A stretch of DNA of 64,000 nt from Desmodesmus armatus (lineage: Eukaryota; Chlorophyta; Chlorophyceae; Sphaeropleales; Scenedesmaceae): NCBI GenBank assembly GCA_007449985.2, contig VIIQ02000644.1, positions 310,001-374,000 on the forward strand. Direction: 5' to 3'. The position numbers and the translations under genes were made by a program. Under the pieces are notes generated by a model that was given only the letters and a program-made list of their open reading frames with translations, was not told the DNA's origin and did not search any database. Numbering within the stretch: the stretch's first letter is position 1; every line of letters starts with the position of its first letter. Of this stretch, positions 12,258 to 21,918 are shown one piece after another.

Positions 12258-13235
12258 TTGTGTCATACGCTTGCGCTATCCGCGGGGGGTAATAATAAGG
12301 ACATGCATGGGCGCTCCCACGGGAAACCGGCCGGCTAGGGAGCGCCTATGCCACATGCACAGATGCTGCTGCCCCTGTCACTCGCCAGACATTTATGGGG
12401 AGCGTAAAAGCGACGCACTGCTTCACTCTGGGTGTGCCGTGTCTCAGAGCAGCAGCTGCAGGTGTGCATGTACTTTGTCCAAGGCTTGCCAGCAGTAGGA
12501 CAGCAGTGGAAGCAAGCCCATCTCATCGAATCATCTCTTCGGGACACTCTCAACGGGTCTCGTTTGTGTCATCCTCTTGAGCTATCCCTGAGGGGTGAGT
12601 AAGGACATGCGTGGGCTCTCCCACGGGAAACCGGCCGGTTAGGGAGTTGCCCATGCCACATGCACAAATGCTGCTGCCCCTGTCAATGCCAGACACATCT
12701 GGGGCAGCAATATAGCTACGCACTGCTCAACTCACGACGAAGGTAGCCTTCGTCGTCACTCTGGGTTTGCCGTGCCCGGAGCAGCAGCTGCAGGTGTGCA
12801 TGTATTTTGTCATATGGTTTGCCAGCAACAGTAGGACAGCAGCAGTGGAAGCAAGCCCGTCTCATCAATTCATTTTCTTTGTGACACTCTGAACAGGGCT
12901 CGTTTGTGTCATTCTCTTGAGCTGTCCATGAGGGGCATGCATGGGTGCTCCCACGGGAAAACGGCCGGTCAGGGAGTTGCCTCTGCCACATGCACAAATG
13001 CTGCTGCCTCTGTCATTCGTCAACACAAAAGGGGCAGCTTTGAACTACGCACTGCGTAGTGCCGCTGCGAGCAGTGGCACTGCTCTGGGTGTGCCGTGCC
13101 CAGAGCAGCAGCTGCAGGTGTGCATGTACTTTGTCCAAAGGCTTGCCAGCGGCAGTAGGACAGCAGAAGTGGAAGCAAGCCCGTTATATCGATTCAATCT
13201 CGTTGAGACACTCTGAGCACCAAATAAATCTGGCG
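12258..13235. repeat. Three tandem units of about 305-341 bp
   Basis: Units begin near 12258, 12561 and 12902. Each contains the landmark order TTTGTGTCAT, CCCACGGGAAA.CGGCCGG, CCACATGCACA(A/G)ATGCTGCTGC, a TACGCACTGC block, and GCAGCAGCTGCAGGTGTGCATGT. The copies differ by substitutions and by a short insertion in unit 2 (CGACGAAGGTAGCCTTCGTCG, about 12733-12755, itself palindromic). On the minus strand unit 2 has an open frame with CSECHKENELMRRACFHCCC. Unit 1 lacks the paired cysteines in frame and unit 3 has a stop, so current coding capacity is doubtful. Confidence 0.85.
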
Positions 13236-13693
13236 GAGTGAGGCCCTGTAACAAGGGCTGACCGCCTACCTGCCACCTAAGTTTGCTTGGGCCAGGCAAC
13301 ATATCAAAACAACTACGACAGCCTGTGCTTCGACCCCATGAGGTGGCTGGCAGGTGATGTGCCTTGGCTGCAAATGCGCTCAATACACTACCACAGGTGA
13401 CAGACTGAAGGGACCCCTCCCAAACACTGCCAGGCACAATGTGAGGACCCCCCCCCCCCATGGGTCCCTGACACCGTGAGTCCCTTTTCTCTTCCTCCCT
13501 TCCTTCACAACCATTGGAAGGCAGCACGCATGTGTCAGTGATACAGCCCACTCGACGGAGCACACTCATGCAGCGTACTACGTGAGTAGGTCCCAACCAC
13601 TAGCATACGCGCTTTGGCAGCGCCAGACAGCCTGACTGTTACATGTGTAACGTGTGTGAGCCCTCTCACTGCCAGCGGCTGCCACTGCTGCCA

Positions 13694-14171
13694 TCATCGA
13701 CTGCTGTTGCTGCTGCTGTCGCTGCTGCTGCCCTCTCCACTGCTGCCAGCAATGTCGCCATCTTTATCATCCCCTACCGAGCCTGCCATTGCTGCCTTCA
13801 TTGCCAGGGCATCTGCCATTTCATGGAAGCCACTGACCCATACCCCTCCTATCCACCACACACCGGCTGTTGTCACAATTATTGTACAAGGGTCGGAAGC
13901 AGACGCAGTGTTACACACCTGCACCACCTCACTGCCTGCTGCTGCCACTGCTGTCGTCATCGCTGCCACTGCTGCTGCTGCCCTCTCCACTGCTGCCGCC
14001 ATCTGTATCATCCCCAACCGAGCCTGCCAGTGCTCCCTTCTTTGCCACTTCATCAGCCATCTCATGGAAGCCAGGCCCCACACCCAGCCTCAACACACCG
14101 GCTGCTATCACAGTTACTGTGCAAAGGTCGTAGCAAGACGCAGTGTTACACACCAGCACCACCTCACTACC
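13694..14171 (-). repeat. Two extra copies of the NDUFAF5 terminal exon in its 3' flank
   Basis: Minus-strand copies at about 14085-13929 and 13838-13694 repeat the FHEMAD...GALAGS(V/I)GDD...GSSGEG segment of the terminal exon, spaced about 240-250 bp. Differences between copies are mainly synonymous or conservative in the minus frame (GAA/GAG, GGT/GGC, Ile/Val, Glu/Asp), which suggests the copies descended from coding sequence. Copy 2 ends in the same stop as the exon; copy 3 has lost the terminal block. Confidence 0.8.
14146..14150 (-). terminator. Candidate polyadenylation signal of NDUFAF5 (TGTAA)
   Basis: TGTAA on the minus strand lies about 22 bases after the NDUFAF5 stop codon. The same TGTGTAACACTGCG string recurs after the downstream duplicate at about 13915-13902. 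It is unusually close to the stop, so a more distal signal may be used instead. Confidence 0.35.
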
Positions 14172-17100
14172 TCACTGCCTGCTGCTGCCACTGCTGTCGT
14201 CATCGCTGCCACTGCTGCTGCTACCTTCTCCACTGCTGCCGCCATCTTTTTCATCCCCTATCGAGCCTGCCAATGCTCCCTTCTTTGCCAGTGCATCAGC
14301 CATCTCATGGAAGCTGACTGTTGCACTGCCCCGCTCAGCGGCTTGGGGGGTGGCTGCACTGGGCGACCAACCAGTCATGAAGATCACCTGCAGCCAACAA
14401 CAGACAGAGAGTGTGTAATATCGTATGAGTGGACAGTCACTTGCTGCCTATAAGGCAAGCAGCTTGGCGGTGCGGTGCGGGGGGGGGGGGGGGTGCTGGG
14501 GCCCAACCAGTGATGCAAAAACATGCAACCAGACAGGCAATGGGTTGTCAACCTAGAACGATGGGGTACATCAGCCCAAAAGGATGGGTTGTATTGCTGC
14601 TTGTGGGGTCAGCAGCTTGATGCACGGACGTGCTAGGCGTCCAACCAGTCCGGTAGGTCCGCTACCCAAGGGGTGGTGGACTTGAGCGAATGAGGAGTAA
14701 CCAGACGCCGCCCACCAAACAACCCAACCCAATTGGCAATGATCAAGCCACACACCAAGCACAACGTCGTAAGTTCAGTGGTGGCCACCTGCATTGATGC
14801 TGTGGTCTGTGAGACTCATCGACACAATACACATAATAAGTGCACACCCTCGCCCTGAAGCCACATTGCTGTGCATGATTGAGACACCCAACTGTGAGGT
14901 TTGCAAGGGCATATGACATTCAACGGTTGCTACAGTGAAACACAATCAATCCCAAACCCCACGCACATCTATTTCCGTGCATGTGCCCCAAAACCCCTTG
15001 CAACCAGCTACACGATTCCGCCAACTTCATCCACTTGCGCCCCCCCCCCTCCCCACCATCTCCAGCGCCCTGGTCCCACCTGGTAGGTTGCTGCGATGTT
15101 GTCTGTGGCGTCCCCTTCCTCCATTCCCTCACAGTAGAGGTGCTGGTAGGCTGCTGCTGCTGCCAGGGCCGTGTCACGCCGCAGGGGGGTGCCGCGCTTG
15201 ACAGCCAGGGCGTTGCTCTCGCCCATCAGCCGCAGGTGATTCACCAGGCCAACCTGAGGAAGGGGGGGGGGTGACAGGTGGGTGGGTGAGTGGGTGGGTG
15301 GGTCAACAGGTAGGTGGTCCACTAAGCCAGCCTGAGAGTGACGTGGGGTCAACGTCAACAGGTAAGTGGGTGAATGAAGGGGGGGGGGGCTGGTAGGCTG
15401 CTGCTGCTGCCAGGGCCGTGTCACGCCGCAGGGGGGTGCCGCGCTTGACAGCCAGGGCGTTGCTCTCGCCCATCAGCCGCAGGTGATTCACCAGGCCAAC
15501 CTGAAGGAGGGGGGGGGGGGAGTGACAGGTGGGTGGGTGAGTGGGTGGGTGGGTCAACAGGTAGGTGGTCCACTAAGCCAGCCTGAGAGTGACGTGGGGG
15601 TCAACGTCAACAGGTAAGTGGGTGAATGAGGGGGGGGGGGGGCTGGTAGGCTGCTGCTGCTGCCAGGGCCGTGTCACGCCGCAGGGGTGTGCCGCGCTTG
15701 ACAGCCAGGGCGTTGCTCTCGCCCATCAGCCGCAGGTGATTCACCAGGCCAACCTGGAGATTGATGACGGGGGGGGGGGGGGGGAGTGGGTCAACAGGTG
15801 GATGGGTGGGCGAAGGTGTTTGGTTGACTTGTGTTGGGCTGGGTTGAGGTTGGGGGATAGGTCAACAGGTGGGTGAGTGTATGGGTGGGCAGCTGGATAA
15901 GCCGGCAGGTGGTTCACCAGACCAACCTGGGGAGGGGGGGGTAGGTCAACAGGGGGGGATGGGTGGGTAGGTGGGGGTGCAGGTCAACAGTTGGGTGGGT
16001 GGGTAGTGTGGGTGGGCGGGTAGTGTGGGTGGGCGGGTGGGTGCCCTGGCCCAGCGGCAGGTACGCAAGCAGGCAGGTACTGGCTGGGTGGTGACTGGAT
16101 GTGAGGCGTGTATGACGTGGGGCGCCTTCTGCGTGTGCTTGCTGCAACGCGGTACCGGCAGAAAATGCATTTTGCCGCTCTTGCAGGCGCAACAGTTACT
16201 CACCGCGCAGCTGTAGTGCATGACAAAGGTGTCCACGTCCACTGTGGGGAGAGCCAGGCCGGCCCGTGTCAACAGGTTGCCTGCGTCACGCACCTGCAGC
16301 ACGCAAGTACAGTAGAGTACAGTACAGTACAGTACAGCACAATATTGGTACAGTAGAGCACAGTACAGTACAGTGGTGTACAGCTGTGGGGAACAAGATC
16401 CCAGCCTCGGCACTAGCCAGCAAGCCAAGTGCGGAAGGACAGGCAGCAGAGTGCACAGCATGGTGTGCATGTAGCTAAGAGCAAACCTCGGGCGCCCTGG
16501 GGCCAGTTGGCAAAACTGGGCAGTACACAAACTGCACAGCATCGTTTCCAAGCCGAAAACGCAAGGGGGGGGGGGGGAGTAGCCTAAGACCTACTGGTGA
16601 GGCTTTGCGTATGCCACCCCCTCCCTGCCCCCCCCCCTCCAAACCAAAGTCAGTGCAAGAGTGCACTGTAGCACACCGTGGAGGTGTGTGGGTTCCACTC
16701 CCACGTGTTTTTGGTCCGGGCACTGGGCACCTCCTGGTATAGGGGTGTTAGGCGATCTCATTGGTGAGGCTCTGCCTCGGGCCCCCGGCAATTGGATTCG
16801 CCTAATTGCGCTGTGTGTGGCCAGCTGGTGGGATTACGCCCCCCCCCCCCGGTAAAACCAAAAAAAAGAGTGCACTTTTAGGCTCGCCTGAGCCATGGGG
16901 GACACGAAGGCTGCCCCCCCCCCCCCCCGGGGTACCCCCCCCCCCCCCAAAAACACAAGACAGCAACAAACATACAGCAAAAGAACAGTACAGGCAGCTA
17001 ACAGCGCTGTTGTGAGTTCACCTGAGCCATGGGTGACACGAAGGCAGACACTCCACCTTCCCGCTCCTGCTGGGCCAGTGAGCATGCAATACGCAGCTCC

Positions 17101-20100
17101 TGCAATGCACACAGCACAGCACAGCAGCATACAGCAGTGGTGCACAAGCGCCTCGGCTTACAATCTTGAATTCAATGCTGGGATCACTTGGCGCTTGCTT
17201 AGCTGCTGCAGCTTGGTGAGTGCCATGAGGATAAAGGTAATATATGATAATATATCAGTAATATTATTATAATTATTATAAATCAAACAATAGTTCCTGT
17301 CTCTCCTACATGCACGTCAACAAGACAAGCTGCAGCTGGACATAGCAAACTGATGAATGCACCCCCCCCCCTGTCTAGACAGCTGGGCGCTGAGGTGCTG
17401 CAATTTCTCTTGCTGGGTGCATCGCCGCCCCTGTGACATTTGGCCCCCAAACAATGCTTGCCCCTCAAAATGTGCGTTAATAACCGTTGATTATTATTGA
17501 CATCAGACTCATAACAATTATTATCATTACCAATGTTTGCCTGTTTTAATAATAACAACAAATAATGCCGGTACCACCTCACCTGTAGCGTCTGTCCTCC
17601 CAGCATTGCTCCCAGGAACAGCCCATCAGGCTTCAAGGAAAACCGCGCCTGGGCAAGGGCTCCCTACAAAGTTGCGCAGGACGGCACAGGACAGCATTCA
17701 TCAGTGCTTTGTTGCAATGCACCTTCAAGCGACAGCCAGGAAGAACACACGTTACGCCGGATTACGAAACTGCAATCCAGCAACCAAATGTGCGTTGTGC
17801 AGACCACCTGCATTTGCTACAGGCAACACTAGGGGCAATCATCTTGCTGACACCCCCCCCCCCGTCATCGTTTTGGCAAACCCCCCATTGCAACAGGCGC
17901 CAATGTGAGGTTTGCAGCTGCTGAGGTGTCAGGAGAATGCAGACTACAAAGTTTCCCACTTGTTTCCCGTGTTTCACGCCAATATCCTTGCTGAGGCGAT
18001 CCAGCATGAAAGGACATAGCATGCATCAGCACAGCATGCATCAGCACAGCCCAAGCTGCATCAGCAGCAGCAACATGAGCCGCCCGGCTGGCAGCAGGTT
18101 TGTGGATTGAACTTGCAACAGCAGTGCATACTGCCACAAGTTGACCATGCACAAACCCCCTGGTGGCTCTTGTTGTAACACCTCTGGTGGTGTGTGGCGT
18201 CACAAGGCAGAACTGGAACATAATGATGTGTTGACCCATGAGGCGCATCAACAAGATACAAGTCATGACGGGCAGCCGTACGTAAAAGATGTGTGTGCGA
18301 CTGTAGCCGAGTGCTGTTGGTCTCTCCAGCACACAACTGTTCGCCACACGGCTTGCAATAAGCTCGGTTGATGTCCGCCACGCTTTACAGCGACATATGC
18401 CATCGCTCAGGCAAGTCACCGACTTGGCGGACGTTGCGTAAGGCCACAAAATACTACACAAAACTAGAGACAACACACCCCTCTAAACCCTACACCCCAA
18501 CCCTAAACCCTAAAGCCCAGGCAGGTCACCGACTTGGCGAACGTTGTGCAAGGCCATCAACTCCACAAAAACAGACAAAACACCCTCAACTTGTCCCGGC
18601 CATCACCCCTCCTGCCCGCAAGTGTGACAGGCGCCGTGTCTGTTTTTGATAGGGGGTTTGCACCAGGGCAACTTTATCAGGAAAAGACACAGCCAACCCA
18701 TGCACACCCCTGCCAGCACTATTGACAGCCGCTGTGTCTGTTCCTGATAGATCTGCATTTAAAGGCAAAACACAAGCCAGCACACACCCCTCTAGTTACT
18801 GATAGTACCCAGCCCATGACACCCCTGCCAACACTATACCCACGCACTGTGTCAGTTTCTAGTCAAGACGTTGCGCCCGAGGCACCTGCAAAAAGAGTGA
18901 GGAAGAGTGAGAGGATGAGTGAGAGGATGAGTGAGGGATCACAAGACTCACCGGCACGTCATTCACCCAGTGAAGGCCCAAGCAGCTGATGATGACTGCA
19001 GACATTTGAACAAAACAGCAGCAGCAAGAGAACAGCAACACAAACAGCGCTTGAGTACATGTATCAGGCCACAGGTAGATAGCACCGGCCATTCACGCCT
19101 GTGCTGAACCATGCTACAGAACATCAACGGCGCCAATCTGTGGTGCTGGCAGGTGGTGCTGGTATACTATACTTTACTAGCTAGCCGCTGTGCTAGTTGA
19201 ACAGCCTTGACAGCCACACACACTGCAGCATGAGCCTGATCAGCCTCAAGCTGTTGCCGCATGGCCCAAAGGTCAAGCCAGATCATGCCCTACACTACAG
19301 TACGATACAGTACAAGTTCTTGGGGGAAATCACAACCTCGGCTCTAGCCAGCGAGCCAACGGCTCACGAGGGTGCCCATAGGGTGTATGCCTTATTGCAC
19401 CCCAGCCTCTCAGGTCATACTTATTTATATTTGATGATCTACCCGCAGCCATGTCCCACCAAGTCTCTCACCGTCTACACTCCCAGGCTCCAATGGCAGC
19501 TGCTCCTCATCCCCTAACACATAATCAGTGTGTGGCCAGCTCAGCTTGGGGTGCCGCCGCTTGTAGTCCTCTCCACGCTCCTGTGGAATTACAAGTATCA
19601 ATAATGAGTAGAATATGAGTAGAATATTTAGAATATTTAGTAAATATCAGTAGAATATTTAGAAGGAAGCGACCACTCATGTAGAAGTCACATCACAGAC
19701 AAGCAGGGCCACAGAGGGACAATGCAGAGGTGATGCATCATTATAAATGACACGTGCCCTTACTAAGACACGGGTGAACCAGGGTAGAATACTGTCAGGG
19801 GCTTGGGGAACAGCTATGTAGCTGGACCTGCCGGCGTAGAAACCTATGACCACTGATGACACATAGGATGTCACCATAACAGGCCGTCCTACTAGGACTC
19901 CAAGGTTCCATCAAAGCCCCTGTTACCAACAGTATACGTCTTATACCAACAGGCTGGACCAGGGCGTCCCCTTTCAGCATCAGGGGCCTGCCCATGCAGG
20001 TGGGGGTTGGCATTGAGCCGGCTCAATCTTTGCCACACACCTTATCTGACCAGCCTGATTCAGCATGCGTTGAGAGGTGCCTGTGGCTACAAGCTGACTA

Positions 20101-21612
20101 CAAGATGACTGTCAGAGACTGCAGCATGATCACCATGTGAGCCATGCTTTTGACTTGTGACCTAAACCCTATAAACCTAAACCCTAACCCTATAAACCTA
20201 AACCCTAACCCCATCAACCCTGACCCTGCCACACCCTCTCGCCCAAGTGTCTTACCCACCTTCGCTAGGTCCAGCATGTGTTGGGAGGTGTCTATGTGAA
20301 TGACACGCTCGATGCCGGCCCTGCTGCGTGCCAACCCCTCTGCAACAACCTCCCCTGCGATGCAGCAGCAGCAGGCAGGCAGGCAGGTGAACAGCATGCA
20401 TGGGTGCTTCTTACTCAACAAACACCCGCCAACTGTGAATTGTGAACCACTCACCTGACATTGGAGGTTTCAGCTGGCTCAAACCCGGCAGGCAAAGTCA
20501 AAGATGTGTGCCGACTGTGTGTACGTGTGACTCCCCCCCCCCCCCCTTGTGCCCCCCCCCCCACACACACACACGAGGCAAGCCAATCAGGTGAACGCTT
20601 TCCGATTTAATTGATGCTAGTATTAAGTTTTTCGCTGGGCGTACCCACGCCCTTGTACCTAACTTCGGACTGTCTCAACTTTGGATGGTGGATGGATTGG
20701 CTGGATGCACACTTTGTGTCAACACACACCTGACCCTCCCAGGATGACGGCAGTGGGGAACTTGTTCACACAGTCCTCCAAGCGGTCCAAAAGCCTGTCT
20801 GCATTCACAGAGTTGGGGACAGCGGGGGTGGGGTGGGGGAGGGTCACAGGTGTGGTGAGCGCTGAGGGGACGTGATCGCTGGCAGCAGGCACTGCATTGT
20901 ATTGCGTCAGTGCTTTTGTGGCCATCATATGTGTCAAGTCAGACTTAGATCAAACTGTAGGGAGGCAACAAGGTGTAGGGGGTGCTGTGTGTGTCTTCTC
21001 CACCACCTCCTGCATTTTGATAGAGAGTACCGCTTTGCGGTGAAAGCATATAGTTGATTTGATAGAGAGTACCGGTTTGATAGAGAATTGATGGAGAGTA
21101 GCGCTTTGCGGTGAAAGTGTCTACTTGTAACAACCTCCCCCCCAGAGGGTCTTGTGGCTGCTGCTGCCTCTGCCCACCTGTGATGTGTTGCATGAGGGTG
21201 TCAGGCCTGTGGAGTGTCTGCCTCAACTCAGCTGCTCTGTCACGCTGGGCGGCCTTCTGAACCCTGGAAAGGCATGGCACAATGCAGATGACTTGATGTG
21301 GCCCTCATATTGCAGCTATTGGGGTAGCTGTGACGTGTTCAGGCACCCATGCGCAGTCAAGATAGTGTAGAGACCACTAGCAAGAGTACAGGCATCACTG
21401 CAGCGTCAAGATCGCGGAATGAGACGCTCGAGGGTGCAGCAGCATGCAACACACCTGTCAAATATCTCCAGGGGGTTTGTGGGGATGGCTGCGATCGCCG
21501 CCAGTTGTGCTGCTGTGTTGTGCAGCCAAGCTCTCTGCTGCAGGTGCACTGCCGCTGCATTGAGAAGCAACTTGGATGTGACTGATGCCTTAGAAGCACA
21601 CACGCCCCACAT
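14172..21612 (-). CDS. NDUFAF5: NDUFAF5-type methyltransferase-fold complex I assembly factor (11 exons)
   Basis: Exons 21612-21455, 21263-21178, 20798-20730, 20354-20260, 19580-19472, 18995-18952, 17663-17583, 17099-17022, 16293-16204, 15253-15080 and 14387-14172 join in phase to 399 residues. Residues 1-45 are a mitochondrial presequence, followed by NPLEIFDRVQKAAQRDRAAE. The SAM-binding strand is AVILGGSGEVVAEGL (about 97-112). VIHIDTSQHMLDLAK, VLGDEEQLPLEPGSVD, VIISCLGLHWVNDVPGALAQ, LKPDGLFLGAMLGGQTLQEL, LLTRAGLALPTVDVD and LVNHLRLMGESNA follow in family order. The C-terminal FMTGW, RGSATVSFHEM is followed by a lineage-specific Ser/Gly/Asp-rich tail. In animals NDUFAF5 hydroxylates an Arg of complex I subunit NDUFS7 in the mitochondrial matrix. 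Introns are long and hold partial exon copies. Human NDUFAF5 has 345 residues; the excess is mainly the tail. Confidence 0.94.
15388..15926 (-). repeat. Three partial copies of NDUFAF5 exon 10 in intron 9
   Basis: Copies at 15500-15390 and 15753-15643 repeat exon 10 from its acceptor (CAG|GTTGGCCTGG) through ALAAAAAYQ, then break into a poly-C run. A third copy at 15926-15905 keeps only VGLVNHL. The exon itself is at 15253-15080. The flanking GTGGGTGGGTGAGTGGGTGG and TCAACGTCAACAGGTAAGTG blocks are repeated as well, giving units of 247 and 253 bp. Each long copy retains a usable acceptor but no matching donor at the exon's own 3' end. Confidence 0.9.
16306..16440. repeat. TGTAC-tailed dispersed element, copy 1
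   Basis: A (AGTAC)n run at 16308-16378 is followed by a unique-looking core containing CAGCCTCGGCACTAGCCAGC and AAGCCAAG. The same core-plus-pentanucleotide structure recurs at 19291-19378, 23235-23405 and 63418-63575. On the minus strand the run sits directly upstream of the NDUFAF5 exon 9 acceptor and so supplies its pyrimidine tract. Confidence 0.7.
16887..16914 (-). repeat. Copy of the NDUFAF5 exon 8 3' end in intron 8
   Basis: On the minus strand GCCTTCGTGTCCCCCATGG and CTCAGGCG repeat the last codons of exon 8 (AFVSPMAQ) and its donor context; the true exon end is at 17022. A 28-base match lies beside poly-C tracts. The donor GT is changed to GC. Confidence 0.7.
17236..17290. repeat. 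AT-rich block in NDUFAF5 intron 7
   Basis: A run of TAATAT/ATTATTATAA words in otherwise GC-rich DNA. A second ATTATTA-rich patch lies at about 17480-17570 on the other side of exon 7 (17583-17663). No function is apparent. Confidence 0.5.
18410..18565. repeat. Direct repeat with embedded telomere-like CCCTAAA units
   Basis: GGTGCACCGACTTGGCG-like segments at 18411-18450 and 18525-18565 (both GTCACCGACTTGGCG.ACGTT) flank CTAAACCCTACACCCCAACC and CTAAACCCTAAAG at 18482-18514. The latter are degenerate plant-type telomere units. The block lies in NDUFAF5 intron 6. Confidence 0.65.
18625..18870. repeat. Degenerate tandem repeat in NDUFAF5 intron 6
   Basis: Three loosely related units of about 80-110 bases, each with (A/G)C(A/G)CNGTGTC(T/A)GTTT/TTCCTGAT near one end and CACACCCCTGCCA(G/A)CACTAT near the other, end at 18720, 18790 and 18860 approximately. 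Confidence 0.5.
19291..19378. repeat. TGTAC-tailed dispersed element, copy 2
   Basis: A short (CAGTA)n-like run is followed by AACCTCGGCTCTAGCCAGCG and AGCCAACGGCTCACGAGGGT GCC. It shares a core with 63418-63450 (reverse orientation) over roughly 30 bases with few differences. It lies in NDUFAF5 intron 5, beside exon 5. Confidence 0.7.
20163..20216. repeat. Interstitial telomere-like repeat (CCCTAAA variants)
   Basis: CCTAAACCCTATAAACCTAA is followed by ACCCTAACCCTATAAACCTA and AACCCTAACCCC. Units are degenerate forms of the plant/green algal CCCTAAA repeat. It lies in NDUFAF5 intron 4, about 50 bases from the donor of exon 4. Confidence 0.75.
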
Positions 21613-21918
21613 CTCCAAGGTATGTGGTGTTGATCTGTGTCACCACTGATCTGCCTCGACTGGGGGTCTATGCACTGGGGTACGGCAGTCTGGGGATGGC
21701 GCAATGTGCATTCACATTTACGTCTTGGAACATAGAAAAGCGGCAGCAGCAATTGGCGCTGTTGTCCTTGCACTCATGAAACATGAGTGATGTGGTGGTT
21801 GAGGGTGTGAGGGTCCTTGACTGATAGCGGTCGCATATGCCACTAGCAAGTCTTCCGACCCCATCATTCACCCTGCCAGTCACCACCTCTTCGTATCAAG
21901 TCACTACTGTACAACAAA
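21613..21918. promoter_or_regulatory. Divergent intergenic region, NDUFAF5 / M41-like gene
   Basis: These 306 bases separate the two start codons, so the two genes probably share a bidirectional promoter. No TATA box stands out. Both products are organelle-targeted. Confidence 0.5.

Noticed and set aside
13614..14453. Plus-strand frame of 279 codons over the NDUFAF5 terminal exon copies
   Set aside because: The minus strand carries the conserved RGSATVSFHEM block and a phase-consistent exon; the plus frame is its shadow.
16655..16720. T-arm-like GTGGGTTCCACTCCCAC with a B-box match
   Set aside because: No acceptor stem or D arm could be folded with it, and it lies in an NDUFAF5 intron.
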